In this document: piece by piece, positions 11,285 to 23,027 of the stretch
Numbering within the stretch: the stretch's first letter is position 1
How the letters are laid out: every line of letters starts with the position of its first letter
NCBI GenBank assembly: GCA_028571685.1
Contig: CM053143.1
Coordinates: 150,964,329 to 151,028,328, forward strand
DNA length: 64,000 nt
Origin: Heterohyrax brucei
Lineage: Eukaryota > Chordata > Mammalia > Hyracoidea > Procaviidae
Reading direction: 5' to 3'
Made by a program: the position numbers and the translations under genes
Notes under the pieces: generated by a model
The model's input: only the letters and a program-made list of their open reading frames with translations
What the model was told of the DNA's origin: nothing
Databases searched by the model: none

Positions 11285-11840
11285 ATTTTTTGTTGTTTGT
11301 TTAACATTTTATTATATTTTAAATGAAAATTTATATAGCCAATTGGGTTCCCGTTTAACAATTTTCATACAAGTTTTTCCATAACATTCATCTTAATTTT
11401 CACAAGGTCAGCATTGTCATCACTTCCATCCTGTTTTCGTTCTGTTCTGTTGATCTAGCTTCCCTTCCCCTCCTTGCCCTCTCATGTTGACCATTTGGTC
11501 TCAGATAGTTGATTGTTGAAGGGAGCACATTGCTCACAGGTGCATTGTATAAGCTAATCTACCATTGGGCTCAAAAGTGATCGCAAGGAGTGGCTTCAGA
11601 GCCAAATTATTTTAGGACAATAGCCTTGCAAAATTCTCTAATCTCTTTCGGTCCAGTAAGTTTGGCCTTTTTTAGGAATCTGAATTTTGTTCTACGTTTT
11701 TCTCCCATTCTATCTAGGGCCTTCTATTGTGATAGCAGCGGTAGCTGGGCACTACCTGACCCATGGCACCTCCATCCAGAAAGGAAAGCAACGCTGCCCA
11801 GTCCTGTCACTCCCGTGACTGAACACAGATAGCAGACTGT
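11285..11840 (-). mobile_element. L1 3' end, reverse orientation
   Basis: Begins with the reverse complement of an L1 poly-A/3' terminus (TTAACATTTTATTATATTTT), then pyrimidine-rich 3' UTR sequence (CTTCCCTTCCCCTCCTTGCC) and GAATTTTGTTCTACG. I recognise this as a subfamily of afrotherian L1 3' UTR related to the forward copy at 13030-13762. The far boundary is uncertain. Confidence 0.6.
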
Positions 11841-12859
11841 TGTGATTCACAAGGTTTTTATTGTTTGGGGGAGTAGATCAACAGGGCTTTCTTCCTATTC
11901 CCTCTCACATAGTTTTACATAGGCACGACACCACTAGAAGTAATTACTCTGCTTTATGTAAATAAATCTGCTTTATGTTCAAATTCTTTTTCAAACGTTT
12001 AGAAGAAAAACAGATACACTCTTTTCAATCTATGAATCCATTTGTACCAGGCCAAACCCAGGCTGCCAAAAAGCGGTGAACAATCTTATATTCTTCGAGC
12101 ACAGACGGAGGAGGAGACAGATCAGAGGAGTGACTGAGAAACTGGTGACCAAGAAGAATACTTCTATAATTGAGAGACAGAGCTAATCAGGGTCTAACAC
12201 AGACACCCAGAGGGGAAAAAGAAGACAAATTTTCTTCTGACTTTCTGACTGGGGAGTTAAAAGAAGTACAACCTTCCTGTAGGAAGCAGAAGAGAAACGA
12301 TGCTGACAGCCATGCTATCTTACCCTGAGGAAGCCAATTTTCTCAAAGGCATCTGGGCAACAGCTAGCAGCAGCATAAGTGAAAAAAGCAGCTGCAAAGA
12401 GTAACTAGGGCCTACAATCCCACATCACTGATTCCAAATCTAAAAAGCTCATGAAATCAAAAAACATGTGAGTTTGTTAAAAACTCAGTGAGTGACAAAA
12501 CCTGGCCTCGACAGACTTGAAGGTATGAAGAGTCTTTTTATCTCATGGGAATAATCATAACTTTTGATGTAAAGAATATTAATGTATTTGACTATGGGCT
12601 GCTGCTACTGGAGATACTATATGATATACGATACAGGCATTACATTAACTGTTTAAAATCTGGCCAACGCTGCATATGCCAAATATCCGGCCCCAACAGT
12701 TTCTAGTGTCTATGGATCTGTATACACGGTAAGGTTACTTTAAGCAGCCAGTAAGACTACAAAACAGTTAGTAACTTTTGCCTAGGTTCTTGCATTCAAC
12801 CACTATTTTTTAAAGCATTTGCTATATGTCTGATATAGGGCTAGCTCTTGGTGTACTGG
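11841..12859. other. No confident feature
   Basis: About 1 kb of unique-looking sequence. I see no recognisable repeat, exon or RNA gene. Confidence 0.45.
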
Positions 12860-13000
12860 TGCCCTGATGGTACAGTCGTTAGGCACTCAGCTGCTAATCC
12901 CTCAAGTCAGCAGTTCAAATCTGCCAGCCACCCACATAAGAAAGATGTAGCCGTGTGTCTCTGCAAAGACTTACAGCCTTGGACAAAGTCACTGAAGCTT
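12860..13000 (+). mobile_element. AfroSINE, 5' part
   Basis: Head CCCTGATGGTACAGTCGTTA, core CTCAGCTGCTAAT, B-box-like CAGCAGTTCAAATCTGCC, then the longer-subfamily segment AAGAAAGATGTAGCCGTGTG and CTTACAGCCTTGG. The 3' end is missing. Confidence 0.85.
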
Positions 13001-13029
13001 CATAGACACATTCAAACTCCTTTCCTAAA

Positions 13030-13762
13030 GGACTGAATTCCTGAGCTGAGGGCTGGAGACCATGGTCACAGTGTATGTTTAGATCAGTTGGCATAACACA
13101 GTTTATAAAGAAAATTTTCTAAGTCCTGCTTTGGTGGGTAGCTCCTGGAATCTTAAAAGCTTGTAAGCAGCCATCTAAAATACTTCATTGGTCCCACAGC
13201 ATGTGGAGCAAGGGAGAATGAAAACACAAGAGAAAAAAACGGAACCCAACTGCCACAGCCTCCATCACACTGAGCCTAGCACAGCTACCACCACCAACTG
13301 CCCTGACAAGGATTACAATACAGGATCCCAGACAGAGCTGGAGAAAGCGCAGAATAAAATTCTAACTCACACAAAAAGGCCAGACTTACTGGTCTGACAT
13401 GAACTAGAGAACTCCTGAAAGTATGGCCTGCAACACCATTTTAAGTCAGCTGGTTCTAAAGTCATTCTTGAGGCTCAACTTTGAATCAAAGATTAGACGG
13501 ATTTATAAAACAAACAAAAATACACATAGCTCAACCATGTACTCTAGACTAAATGGGCACAGCAGCCCAAGGACAAGGTGGAAAAGACAGGAGATGGGAA
13601 AGCTGGATGAATGGCAGTGGGGAACCCAAAGTCAAGATGGAGAATGTGGACGTGCCATAGGGTTGGCAACCAATGTCACAAAACAGTATGTGTATTAATT
13701 GTTTAATGAGAAAATAAATTGCTCTATAAACCTTCATCTAAAATTCTATTTAAATAAAAAGA
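13030..13762 (+). mobile_element. L1 3' UTR fragment
   Basis: Shares the order of 3' UTR blocks with the L1 at 4740-5000: GGTGGGTAGCTCCTGGAATC, TCTTAAAAGCTTGTAAGC and GCCATCTAAAATAC, then the CTACCACCACCAACTGCCCT block. It continues with GAGCTGGAGAAAGCGCAGAA and TTGGCAACCAATGTCAC and ends in an A-rich terminus near 13755. It is a different L1 subfamily from the first copy. The ORFs at 13188-13397 and 13423-13698 lie inside it and are not genes. Confidence 0.72.
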
Positions 13763-13771
13763 ATAAGATGT

Positions 13772-13858
13772 ACAACCTTGTAAATCCTATAGGATAGTTC
13801 TACTCTAACCTATCAGGGTCACTATGAGTCAGAAGTCACTCAAAAACAAAGAGGTATT
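13772..13858 (+). mobile_element. AfroSINE 3' fragment
   Basis: Only the tail half is present: TAGGATAGTTCTACTCTAAC, then CAGGGTCACTATGAGTCAGA. Confidence 0.8.
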
Positions 13859-14150
13859 AGTATATTTCTAACAGGCCTCAGTTAGAGTTTTGCCTCATAT
13901 GGAAAACAAGGTCAGCAAGAATTAGAAGAGCTGCTTAAATTATTAACAGAACCTCATGTCCTGAAGGAAAGAAAGAGAAGAAAGCAGAAAGGAAAACTGG
14001 AAGTAGAAAAAAAGGACAGGAAACACATTACAGGAGGAACTGTACCCTAGTTGTTCTGAGGTTCAGACAATCTCTCATGGGGACAGAATGACCCACCTCC
14101 AGGTCCGCAGACCCAGAACACCACTAAGATGCCCTATGATACTTCACAAG

Positions 14151-14313
14151 AAACTCTGGTAGCATGACAGTTAAGTGCTCAGCTGCTAACTGAAGGGTAG
14201 GTGGTTCAAACCCACCCAGAGGCTAGAAAAGCATTGGAGCAGCTCTACTCTGTCTCACATGGTTGCTAGAGTCACAGTGACTCAATGGCACCTAACTGTA
14301 GCAACAACACACT
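14151..14313 (+). mobile_element. AfroSINE with RTE-like tail
   Basis: Head AAACTCTGGTAGCATGACAG, core CAGCTGCTAACTGAAGG, GGTTCAAACCCACCC, then CTCTACTCTGTCTCACATGG. It ends CAATGGCACCTAACTGTAGC plus AACAACAC, which is the RTE 3' end rather than the usual GGTTTGG tail. Confidence 0.85.
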
Positions 14314-14319
14314 ACTTGA

Positions 14320-14655
14320 CAGTTTTCTCCTAACCCATCACTATCTTTTCTCCAACATACCACTCCTTACTTCTCCATATTAAGCACTGACTTTTCACCT
14401 CCAGTGGCTTTACAGTTCTTATTTTAGCCTACAAACTGAATTTCTCCTCTTTCAGCCCTCACAGAAGACTTCCTACAATGTATACCACCAGTATACATTG
14501 AAATATATCTGTTTATAGGACTTTCACCTCCCAGGCTGTAAGCTTTCAAAGGCAGAAATTATGCCTAATTCAACTCTGGACCTGTCTGCCCAGCACAGTG
14601 TCTAACACATACTGAAGCTTTGAAGTTGATGGTTTAATGAATTAAAGAACCTAAA
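14320..14655 (+). mobile_element. L2 LINE 3' end
   Basis: Follows the L2 3' pattern: CTTCCTACAATGTATACC-type sequence, then CAGGCTGTAAGCTTTCAAAG, then CTGCCCAGCACAGTGTCTAACA, then a GGTTTAATGAATTAAAG-like terminus. It is ancient and diverged. Confidence 0.7.
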
Positions 14656-15059
14656 TAAGATACATACAGTATCTCAGTGAATTTATCATTTTTTACCCAA
14701 AAGTCATCCTATTGTATATTTAACAATTGTGTAAAAATAGCTCCAATGCCAAATAAACAAAAAATTCTGAACCCTGATTGAAAAGACTCTTACTGGATGT
14801 TTAGTCATTTTATCAAGTAAATATCAACAGAATCTGATGTGATCTTTTGAGGTTAAGATATGTATTTGATATTTAATAACTTCCCATAAAAAGTAGATAC
14901 AATTCACATACCCTATATTATACAAATGAATCTCCATGGTCTGATTTTTACAAACACTCACTTTGCAATTCTGCTGTCTTGTAAGAGAAAGACAACAGTA
15001 CCTGGAGGCATTAGGCTAGACCCAATATCTCTACCATTGCAGAAAGAGAGTGCTGGATG

Positions 15060-15185
15060 CCTCACATGAGTCCTCATACAGATGTCAATTTTACTCCAAT
15101 TTTACAGACAACAAAACTGAGTAAAAGAAGCTGAAACACATTTCTTAAACTTACTCAGCTAGGACAGAACAGGGACAGAAGATGA
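15060..15185 (-). mobile_element. MIR relic
   Basis: Reverse MIR words are visible: AATTTTACAGACAACAAAAC, AAACTTACTCAGCTAGGACAG. Strongly degraded. Confidence 0.5.
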
Positions 15186-15849
15186 TATTAAATAAAACCA
15201 GTGGAAGCAGTGACTAAATTAATATTCACTCAATTAAGCAGAGATTGAGAATCAGAAAAAGCAAGCCCAGTGAAAAGAACACGAACTTCTTGAGTCAGAA
15301 AGAATTGAGTATCAATTCTGTTGTGGTTGTATGTGTCATCAACTCAATTTTGACTCCTAGCAACGCTCTGTGCCAGTACAGAAATGCCCAATAGGGTTTC
15401 CTAGGCTGTAATCATCATCAGACCACCACTCACTTGTCAATTTGTCATAGCATGGTGGCACACATGTTGCTGTGATACTGGAAGCTATGTCACAGATATT
15501 TCCCCAATTCACCCACGGTGGACAGGTTTCAGTGGAGCTTCCAGACTCTAAACAAGGGAAGATAAACCCTAAGACAAACAAGGAAAAAAAGAACCTGGCA
15601 ATCTACTCCTTAAAATAAATAAATAAATAAAGATTTTAGGGCAACTGAAAACCTTATGAACAGCAGTGAAATAGTGTATGATATAATGCCAGAAAATGAG
15701 ACCCTCACATTAAAAGGCACTCAAAATATAAATTTGGAGAGAGTTGCCTCCTTAAAGTAGGGTAGATATGATTTTCTGACATGCACAACTCAAAATACGA
15801 AGAAACAGCTGCAAGCATCCCTTAATAATCAGAATATGGAAAATAAGAA

Positions 15850-18800
15850 CTAGGAAATCTAGGAAACTTGGAAATCAAGAATGAAATGCAATGCAAAAAC
15901 ATCAATGTTATAGGCATTAGTATGCTGAAATGGACAGGCACTGGCCAATTTGAATCAAACAATCATATGATCTATTACAATGGGAAAGACAAATTGAAGA
16001 AGAATGGCATTGCATTCAATGCCAAACAGAAGTTTCCAACATTTATGAAGTACAATGCTGTCACTAACCGGATAATATTCATATTGCCTACACAACTATT
16101 ATTCAAATTTACACACCAACCACTAATGCAAAAGATAATGAAACTGCAGACTTTTACCAACTTCTCCAGTCTGAAATACATCAAACATGCAATCAACATG
16201 CATTAATAATTATGAGTGTTTGGAAAGCAAAAGTCAGAAACAAAGAAGAATCAGCAGATGGAAAACATGGCTTTTGTAACAGAAACAATACCAGAGATCT
16301 CATGACAGAATTTTGCAAGATCAGCAACTTTTTCATGGCAAATACCTTTCTTCCACAACATGAATGATGACTATACACTTGGACACCATTGGATGGAATA
16401 CACAATAATCAAATCTATTCTATGGATGGAGAGAGATGATGGAGAAGCTGAATATCATCAGTTAAAACAAAGCCAGGGACTGACTGCAAAACAGACCCAC
16501 AACTGTTCATATGCAAGTTCAAACAGAAGTTGAAAAAAAATTAAAAAGAGTCCACAATAGCCAAATTATGACCTTACGTAAAATTCACCTGCATTTACAG
16601 ATCATATCAACAATATGCTTGGTAGACTGGAAGGTCAGTGAAAAAGAGAGAAGGCCCTCAACAAGATGGACTGACACAGTGGCTACAACGACAGGCTTAA
16701 GCATTAAAACAATTGTGGGCATGGTGCAGGACTGGGCAGTTATTTCGTCTGTTGTGCATGGGGTTGCTACAAGTTGAAACTGACTCAACAGCACCTAACA
16801 ACAACGACATCAAGAACCTTTGACGCATTAAGCGTCAACTGGAGACCAGACAAGTCGTGGGACATTAGGACATCATTCATAAAGAAAGCAAAAGGTCACT
16901 TTTTTAAAAACAGGAAAAAAAAGAAAAGACTAAAATGAATGTCAGAAAAGACTGAAACAGGCTCTTGAATGTAGAGTAGCTAACGTAAACTGAGGAAATG
17001 ATCGCATGAAAGAGCTGGGTGGAGAACTTCAAACGGCAACTCCAGAACACTAAGTAAGATATTATAATGAGATGCGAAAAGACTTCCAGATAGAAGACCA
17101 AAAGGGAAGAACATATTTAGCATTTCTGAAGCTGAAAGAACTTAGAAAAGACTTCAAGGCTCAAACTGGAAATACTGAAGGATTCTATGGGCCAAATATG
17201 GAGCAATAGAGGAAGCCATCAAGAGAAGATGGAAAGAATGCAGTCACTGCACCAAAAAGAATTGGTCAATGTTCAAACATTTCAGGAGGCAGCGTATGAT
17301 CAAGAACAGATGGTAATAAAGGAGGAAGTCATGGCCGCACTAAAGACAATGATGAAAAACAAGGCTGCAGAAATTGACAGAATACCCACCGAGACATTTC
17401 AACAAATGTAGGCAACACTAGAAGCACTCACTCATCTATGCCAGGAAATTTGGAAGACAGCTACCTAGCCAACCTACTAGAAAACACAAAACCAAATCCA
17501 CTGTCGTCAAGTCAATTCCAACTCACAGCAACCCTATAGAATAGGGTAGAACTGTTCCACAGAGTTTCCAAAGAGCCCCTGGCAGATTTGAACTTCCAAC
17601 CTTTTGGTTAGTAGATGCAGCACTTAAAGGGTTTCTAACCTATCAGAAGAGTTTTGTATTTGTGCCCATTCCAAAAAAAAGATGATCCAACAAAAGGTGA
17701 AGAATAGTCAAAATATCAGATGCAAGTAAAATTTTGCTGAAGATAATTCAAGAAGAGTTGCAGCAGTACCTCAACAGGTAACTGCCAGAAATTCAAGCTG
17801 AATTCACAAAGCCAAGTGCCAAGTGCCGTCGAGTCGGATCCGATTCATGGGTATGGAAGAAGGGATACATTTCTGATGTCAGATGATGGATCTTGACTGA
17901 AAGCAAAGAATACCAGATAGATGTTTACCTGTGTTTTATTGACTACACAAATGTACCTGACTGTGTGGATCAAAACAATTACAGATAACATTGTAAATAA
18001 TGGGAATTCTGGAACACCTAATGGGGCTCATGCGGAACTTGTACATAGACTAAGAGGGAGTCATTCAAACAAAACAAGGAGACACTGTAAAGTTTAAAAA
18101 CAGAAAAGGTATGCAACAAGGTTGTGATCTTTCACTACATTTATTCAATCCATATGCTGAGCAAATAATCCAAGACGCCTATGGATGTAAAGAAGAATGG
18201 GGCAACAGGATTTGAGAAAGACTCACTAACAGCCTGCAGTATGCAGATGATACAACCTTGCTTGCTGAAAGTGAAGAGGAACTGAAGCACTTACTGATGA
18301 AGATGAAAGACTAAAGCCTTCAGAATAGATTACACCTCTCACCTGGATCAATACACAACATGATGATAAACAGACACAAGACTGAAATTGACAAGGGTTT
18401 TATTTTACTTGGATCCATAATCAACCCCAATGGAAGCAGCAATCAAAGAAAATAGTGCATTGGACCCATCTGCTGCAAAAGACCTCTTTGAAAAATGTTT
18501 TTTTAAAAAAGCAAAGATGTCACTTTGAGAATTAATGTGTACCTGACCCAAGCCATAGTATTTTCATCACTTCATATACATGGGGAAGCTGGACAATGAA
18601 TAAAGAAAACCAAAGAAAAACTGATGCCTTTTAGTTACGGTATTGGTGAAGTATATCGAAGCAGGGACTGTCTGCCAGAAGAAAGATAAAATGTGTCTTG
18701 GAAGAAGTATGGCCAGAATGCTCTGTGTTGGGGATGAGGAAATGTGGGGTGAAGGAGAGGAGCATGCTGTCACAGGGTGGGAGAGCAGCTAGAGTTACAC

Positions 18801-18900
18801 AGCAGTGTGTGTGCGGGTTTTCATATGACAAAGTGACTTACATTGCCACCTTTCACTTAAAGCACAGTAAAATATTCAAAAAACAGAAGCAAAAATGAGG
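15850..18900 (+). pseudogene. Decayed RTE polyprotein (endonuclease, reverse transcriptase)
   Basis: The family product is an APE endonuclease joined to a reverse transcriptase that inserts RTE and partner SINE RNAs by target-primed copying. The open piece at 15868-16206 reads as endonuclease (INVIGISMLKWTGTGQFES, matching the conserved ISELKWTG block). The piece at 17187-17411 is the region just upstream of the reverse transcriptase fingers (AAYDQEQMVIKEEVMAALK). Motif A is damaged (IDYTNVPDCVD near 17938), but the catalytic YADD remains at 18240-18251, followed by TTLLAESEEELKHLL. Frameshifts, stops and a SINE insertion make the copy dead. Assignment to RTE is firm; exact frame joints are not given. 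Confidence 0.9.
17483..17632 (-). mobile_element. AfroSINE inside the RTE
   Basis: Reverse copy running from AAACACAAAACCAAATCC through CACAGCAACCCTATAGAATA and GGCAGATTTGAACTTCC to TTTTGGTTAGTAGATGCAGC. RTE sequence resumes after it, so this insertion is younger than the host copy. Confidence 0.9.
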
Positions 18901-19136
18901 AGGCTGTGAGGATGGTGAAGAATCAGGCAGTGTTTCGTTCTGTTGTACGTGGGTCACTATCAGACAGAGCCAACTTGAAGGCACTTAACAGCAATCTTAA
19001 CGAGAGCAGGTGGCCAGGTTTTTCCCCTATGTATCACCTAAGCGCATCAAACCCTCAGCCTGTCAGCAAGTGAGCACTTAATCATTGTGCCACCATCAGC
19101 CCCCATTTGAATTCTAGCTCCACCATTACATACATA

Positions 19137-19685
19137 CGAGGTCCGACGGCTAAGTCCATAAACTTAATTGTTTGAAGTGCTACATACCTCACTGCTGAAT
19201 ATCAACACAGTCACCTTCAAAGTACTCCCCTTGGGAAGCCATGCACCAACAAGTGTCTAGTCCACCCTCCAAAGCAATTTTGGAACTCTTTCTGGAATGG
19301 CCATTGTGCATGGCAGCACAGTGGCAAGTTCGCAAACTTAACTGTTAGTTGTCTGTGAGGGAGTTTTTAGCCAGTAAATAAATAACTGTATTGGGACCAT
19401 CTGGCCCCCAATGACTTTTTTCTTTACCCAAATATAAAGGAAATATTGAAAGCAACATTTTTGATGGCATTCAGGACACTAAGGCCAATATGATGACAGT
19501 TCCGATGGCCATTCCAGAAAAAGAGTTCCAAAATCGCTTTGAAGGGTGGACTAGACGCTGGTGTCAGTGCATAGCCTCCCAAGGGGAGTGCTTTGAAGGT
19601 TATCATAGTGATATTCAGCAAGGAGGTATGTAGCTCACACGACTTTTTCCTTGTATGAGTTCATGAATGTAATTGTCAGACTTCG
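19137..19685. mobile_element. Tc1/mariner derivative with long inverted-repeat arms
   Basis: Flanked by TA at 19135-19136 and 19686-19687, the mariner target site. Terminal words CGAGGTCCGACGGCTAAGT and TAATTGTCAGACTTCG are inverted repeats. Beyond the termini, the first about 175 bp (to about 19315) is the inverse of the last about 185 bp (from about 19500): AAAGCAATTTTGGAACTC on the left pairs with GAGTTCCAAAATCGCTTT on the right. The middle carries the C-terminal third of a mariner transposase on the plus strand (near 19400: SPDLAPNDFF-type block, containing the third catalytic Asp after frameshift). The product cannot be active. Confidence 0.9.
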
Positions 19686-19764
19686 TATGGATTTTATGAT
19701 TCTTTACCTCCCCAAAATAAAAGAGAGTGCCTGTCACCAACCTCAAAAGGCAATGAGAACAGCA

Positions 19765-19968
19765 TTTAATATAGTGTCAGGCACACAGTCAACATTCTTT
19801 TCCCCCAAAATATTTACTGTCCACAGACGCCACGTGCTGTGCACGTTTCACTTACTCCTCACAAAACCAACAACATAGCCACTATTGTTATTCTTATTTT
19901 AGATACGAAGAAACTGGAGCTTAGAGAGACTGAAAACCTGTTCAAGGTCACACCGCGGTTCTTTTTCC
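19765..19968 (-). mobile_element. MIR relic
   Basis: Reverse MIR words: GTGTCAGGCACACAGTCAAC at the left, GATACGAAGAAACTGGAGC in the middle, CTGTTCAAGGTCACACCGC at the right. Confidence 0.75.
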
Positions 19969-21042
19969 TTTCTCTGTCCCAACTAAGTAATGGTCTAAAA
20001 CAGAAAGAGTGATACTCATGTTTCTTTTCCTGGACAGAAGAATTCTATTCCCCTAGTACAACAGGTATTTGGAAGGGTCTTTTAAATTTACAGATGTTTG
20101 TGTAAGATTTTCCTGGCTTGTATTCTTCACAGTGATGTCAATCTTTAAACAGCAGGTAATTCTCATCTCAAACCAAGTTAAAATCATCCCTGATGCTTAA
20201 ATTTCCTGAACATGATTATGCATTCATAATTCACATGCAATCATGTTTGTGAAAGACAATGCCTTAGACTCCATTTAAAATATAAGAGTAGTAAGTTGCT
20301 GTAAAAATTAACAGTCAGTGTCACAGCTGTAACTTGAAACTCCAGATTATATTGCTGTTAAAGAAATGGCTGATTTTCTACATCTGATATAAAATTTTAG
20401 AGTAAAATAGTAGTGACATTCCAAGACTCTTGTCCATCCACAGAGTGTGCTGCCTCAAAGAATTAAGTAAAAGCGCTCAGTTGTCAATAACTAATGAAAA
20501 TTCATGGCTTTGTATAACTGTCATTGAAGGAAGAAAGTACATGACCTTAATGTTGTCCATCTAGAATGCCAGGCAGACACCTCCTATCTTCACATGTGTC
20601 CATGGTGTGCTTGACGCCAATTAGGGAATTACTGCATGTTTGTGGTAAGTGCTCTCAGTACAACTGCTTGACTAACTCTCCTTCTTCCTGCCCTCAGGAA
20701 AGCCCCTGGAAGACCACGGCTTATCAATTCCTTGCCTCTCCTAATCGACCACCACCATAGCTTTTCATCCTGGCCTCCCACCCCCGACGAATATGCTTGT
20801 GTTCTCCAAAGAGCAATGCAGGTTTCATTTCTTACTCTAAGCTAACACATTTGGACTGAACACAAATTACTGTCTGTTCATTTTCAAAGTTCATTGGATC
20901 ATGTTCAAATTCATTTTCTTCATCATGTTGGTAACTGTCCCACCCCAAACAACCTATTACAGTCCCAATGCAGGAAGTTCTTCCCAGACATCAATGAAAT
21001 TCTAATCTTTCCATTGGATGATGGCTGTAATCAAAGTCAGAA
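19969..21042. other. Repeat-poor stretch with a splice-like cluster
   Basis: About 1.07 kb without a recognisable repeat. A donor-like GTAAGT at 20645, a branch-point-like TTGACTAAC near 20669 and a strong pyrimidine tract ending CCCTCAG at 20697 lie in the order of a 53-nt intron. The flanks are open (plus-strand ORF 20566-20760), but there is no recognisable protein. See findings. Confidence 0.4.
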
Positions 21043-21258
21043 ATCCTGGTAGCACAGTCATTAAGCACTCAGCTACTAACTGAAAGGTCAGACGTAAGAG
21101 TTCACGAGCTCATCCACCAGAGAAAGATGTGGCAGTCTGCTTCTATAAAGATTTACAGCCTTGGAAAACCCATGGGTCAGTTCTACTTTGTCTTACAGGG
21201 TCACTGTAAGTCAGAATAGGCTCACTGGTTATGGGTTTGGTTTGGGTTTGGGTAGTCA
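21043..21258 (+). mobile_element. AfroSINE, long subfamily
   Basis: Head AATCCTGGTAGCACAGTCAT, core CAGCTACTAACTGAAAGGTC, then the extra block AGAGAAAGATGTGGCAGTCT and GATTTACAGCCTTGG. It ends AGGGTCACTGTAAGTCAGA with a GGGTTTGGTTTGGG tail. Confidence 0.92.
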
Positions 21259-21489
21259 AGCCAAAAGGTTTTGCCTTATATGATTACTCCTGGAAAGAAA
21301 AGTGATGACTTCAGCCACTTTACAGGGTTTGCTGAGTCTTCTTTATGTCTTCATATCACACAGAGGATTTCAGACGCTACTTATCAAGTACACCATGAAT
21401 GCCAGCTGTCAGAGGAGTCTTTTTGGGTGGAAAATGGGAATTTACTGTCTATAGGTAACAGAGCATTTCATCTGTAAGTCTCCTTGTAG

Positions 21490-22158
21490 GACATAACCAT
21501 ATTAAATACTTACACATCCAGTGATTGGGCTCCAAAGTACAAAAAACTCTAACTGCATTGAAAAGAGAAATAGATAGCTCCACAATAATAGTAGGAGACT
21601 ACGACATACCACTTTAGGTGAATGATGGAAGATCCAGAAAAAAAGCTCTGTGAAGACACAGAAGATATAAATGCCATAATCAAATAACTTGATTTCATAT
21701 ACGGAACACTCCACCCAACAGCAGCCAAGTACAATTTCTTTTCCAATGCACATGGAATGTTCTCCATAATAGACCATATGTTAGGCTATAAAACAAGCCT
21801 TAACAAAATTCAAAGCATTGAAATATTACAAGCATCATTTCAGACCATAAAGCCATAAAAGTAGAAATCAACAACAGAAAAAGGAAGGGAAAAAAAAAGA
21901 AATCAAATTCATGGGAACTGAATGATACCTTGCTCAAAAATGACTGGGTTACACAAGAAATCAAGGATAGAATAAAAAGATTTATAGAATCAAATGAGAA
22001 AGAAAACACATCCTACCAGAATCTTTGGGACACAGCAAAAGCCATGTTCAGAGGTCAAGTAGTCTCAATAAATGCAAAAAGAAGAGCAGCCAAAGAAGCC
22101 CTCAGTTGCCAGAAGAAAGTGAATAATAAAAATTCTTTAAATGAATTAAAGAAATGAA
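21490..22158 (+). pseudogene. L1 ORF2 fragment (endonuclease and downstream)
   Basis: Homologous to about 1010-1625 of the first L1. It contains AATAATAGTAGGAGACT (VGDY in place of VGDF) near 21585, then HGMFS and IDH blocks near 21750-21775, and the NDWVTQEIKDRIKRFIESNE block in the ORF at 21930-22157. Both ends are abrupt and there is no 3' UTR or poly-A tail. It is an isolated internal piece, left by deletion or rearrangement. Confidence 0.88.
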
Positions 22159-22523
22159 AATCTCCTTACAGTCACTGGAGCCACACAGGAAAATCAGTGT
22201 TGCCATGCCTTGAGCTTAACCCCGACTTTACCATTCACCTACGCTTTCTAGTTTGTCTTCTTTTAATCCTCTTTCTACTTCTGAAAAGGAAAAAAAATCG
22301 AGTGATTTTCCCCTCATTAAACTACGCTTGTCCTCAAGATAATTTCAGCAGTTTTAACTGTACAATTCAATAGTATTAACTATATTCACAATATTGTATA
22401 CCATCATCACCTGTTTCAAAAGTTTTTCATCATCCCATACAGAAACTCTGTTCCTATTATGTAACAACTCCCCATTTCTCCTTCTTCCTATTCCCTGGTA
22501 AACTCTAATCTATTTCCTATCTC

Positions 22524-22534
22524 TATGAATTTGT
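22524..22534 (+). repeat. Target-site duplication, left copy
   Basis: TATGAATTTGT, repeated exactly at 22695-22705, flanks the AfroSINE at 22535. Confidence 0.92.
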
Positions 22535-22694
22535 CATAAACCCTGATGGCCTAGTGGTTAAGTGCTAAATGATTAAGGTCGGCAGTCTGAATCTGCCAGG
22601 CTCTCCTTGGGAACTCTATGGGGCAGTTCTGCTCAACCCTGTAGGGTTGTTATGAGTCAGAACTGACTTGGCAGCAATGGGTTTGGTTTGGGGT
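22535..22694 (+). mobile_element. AfroSINE with target-site duplication
   Basis: Head ATAAACCCTGATGGCCTAGT, B-box region GCAGTCTGAATCTGCCAGG, CTTGGGAACTCTATGGGGC, and tail ATGAGTCAGAACTGACTTGG plus TTTGGTTTGGGGT. It is bounded by perfect 11-bp direct repeats. Confidence 0.95.
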
Positions 22695-22705
22695 TATGAA
22701 TTTGT
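22695..22705 (+). repeat. Target-site duplication, right copy
   Basis: TATGAATTTGT; the host L1 sequence continues directly after it. Confidence 0.92.
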
Positions 22706-22845
22706 TTAAAATAAATACTTCACATAGGTGGAATACCAATATTCATTTATCTGAGTTATTTCACTTAGCATATTTTCAAGGTTCACCTATATACCAGAAC
22801 TTCACTTCTCTTCCTGACTGAATAATACACCAGTATATATATGTA

Positions 22846-23015
22846 GGAAACCCTGGTGGCACAGTGGCTAAGTGCTACATCTGCTAACCAAAAGGTCAGC
22901 AGTTCAAATCTCCCAGGAGCTCCTTGGAAACTCTATTGGGCAGTTCTACACCGATGTACAGGGTTGCTATGTGTCAGAGTCAATGCGACGGCAATGGGTT
23001 TCGTTTTTTTTGGTT
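22846..23015 (+). mobile_element. AfroSINE, first of a tandem pair
   Basis: Near-consensus: GGAAACCCTGGTGGCACAGT, CTAACCAAAAGGTCAGCAG, CTTGGAAACTCTATTGGGC, GAGTCAATGCGACGGCAATG and a T-rich tail. It shares the target motif TATAYRTSTGTA with the next SINE. Confidence 0.95.
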
Positions 23016-23027
23016 TATACGTCTGTA

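Larger units (their letters stand above)
15320..19001 (+). mobile_element. RTE (BovB-clade) LINE, nearly full-length relic
   Basis: This is the longest RTE copy in the window. In order: a 5' UTR-like region (15320-15780, with the block around GCATGGTGGCACACATGTTG also seen in the deleted copies at 24045 and 25945), an endonuclease region (15850-16450), a linker, a reverse transcriptase region (17200-18300), a C-terminal region, and a 3' end at about 18980-19001 (GGCACTTAACAGCAATC). An AfroSINE (17483-17632) and a small tail-like fragment (about 17810-17850) interrupt it. RTE elements normally encode one polyprotein and have short 3' UTRs, which fits. Confidence 0.92.
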
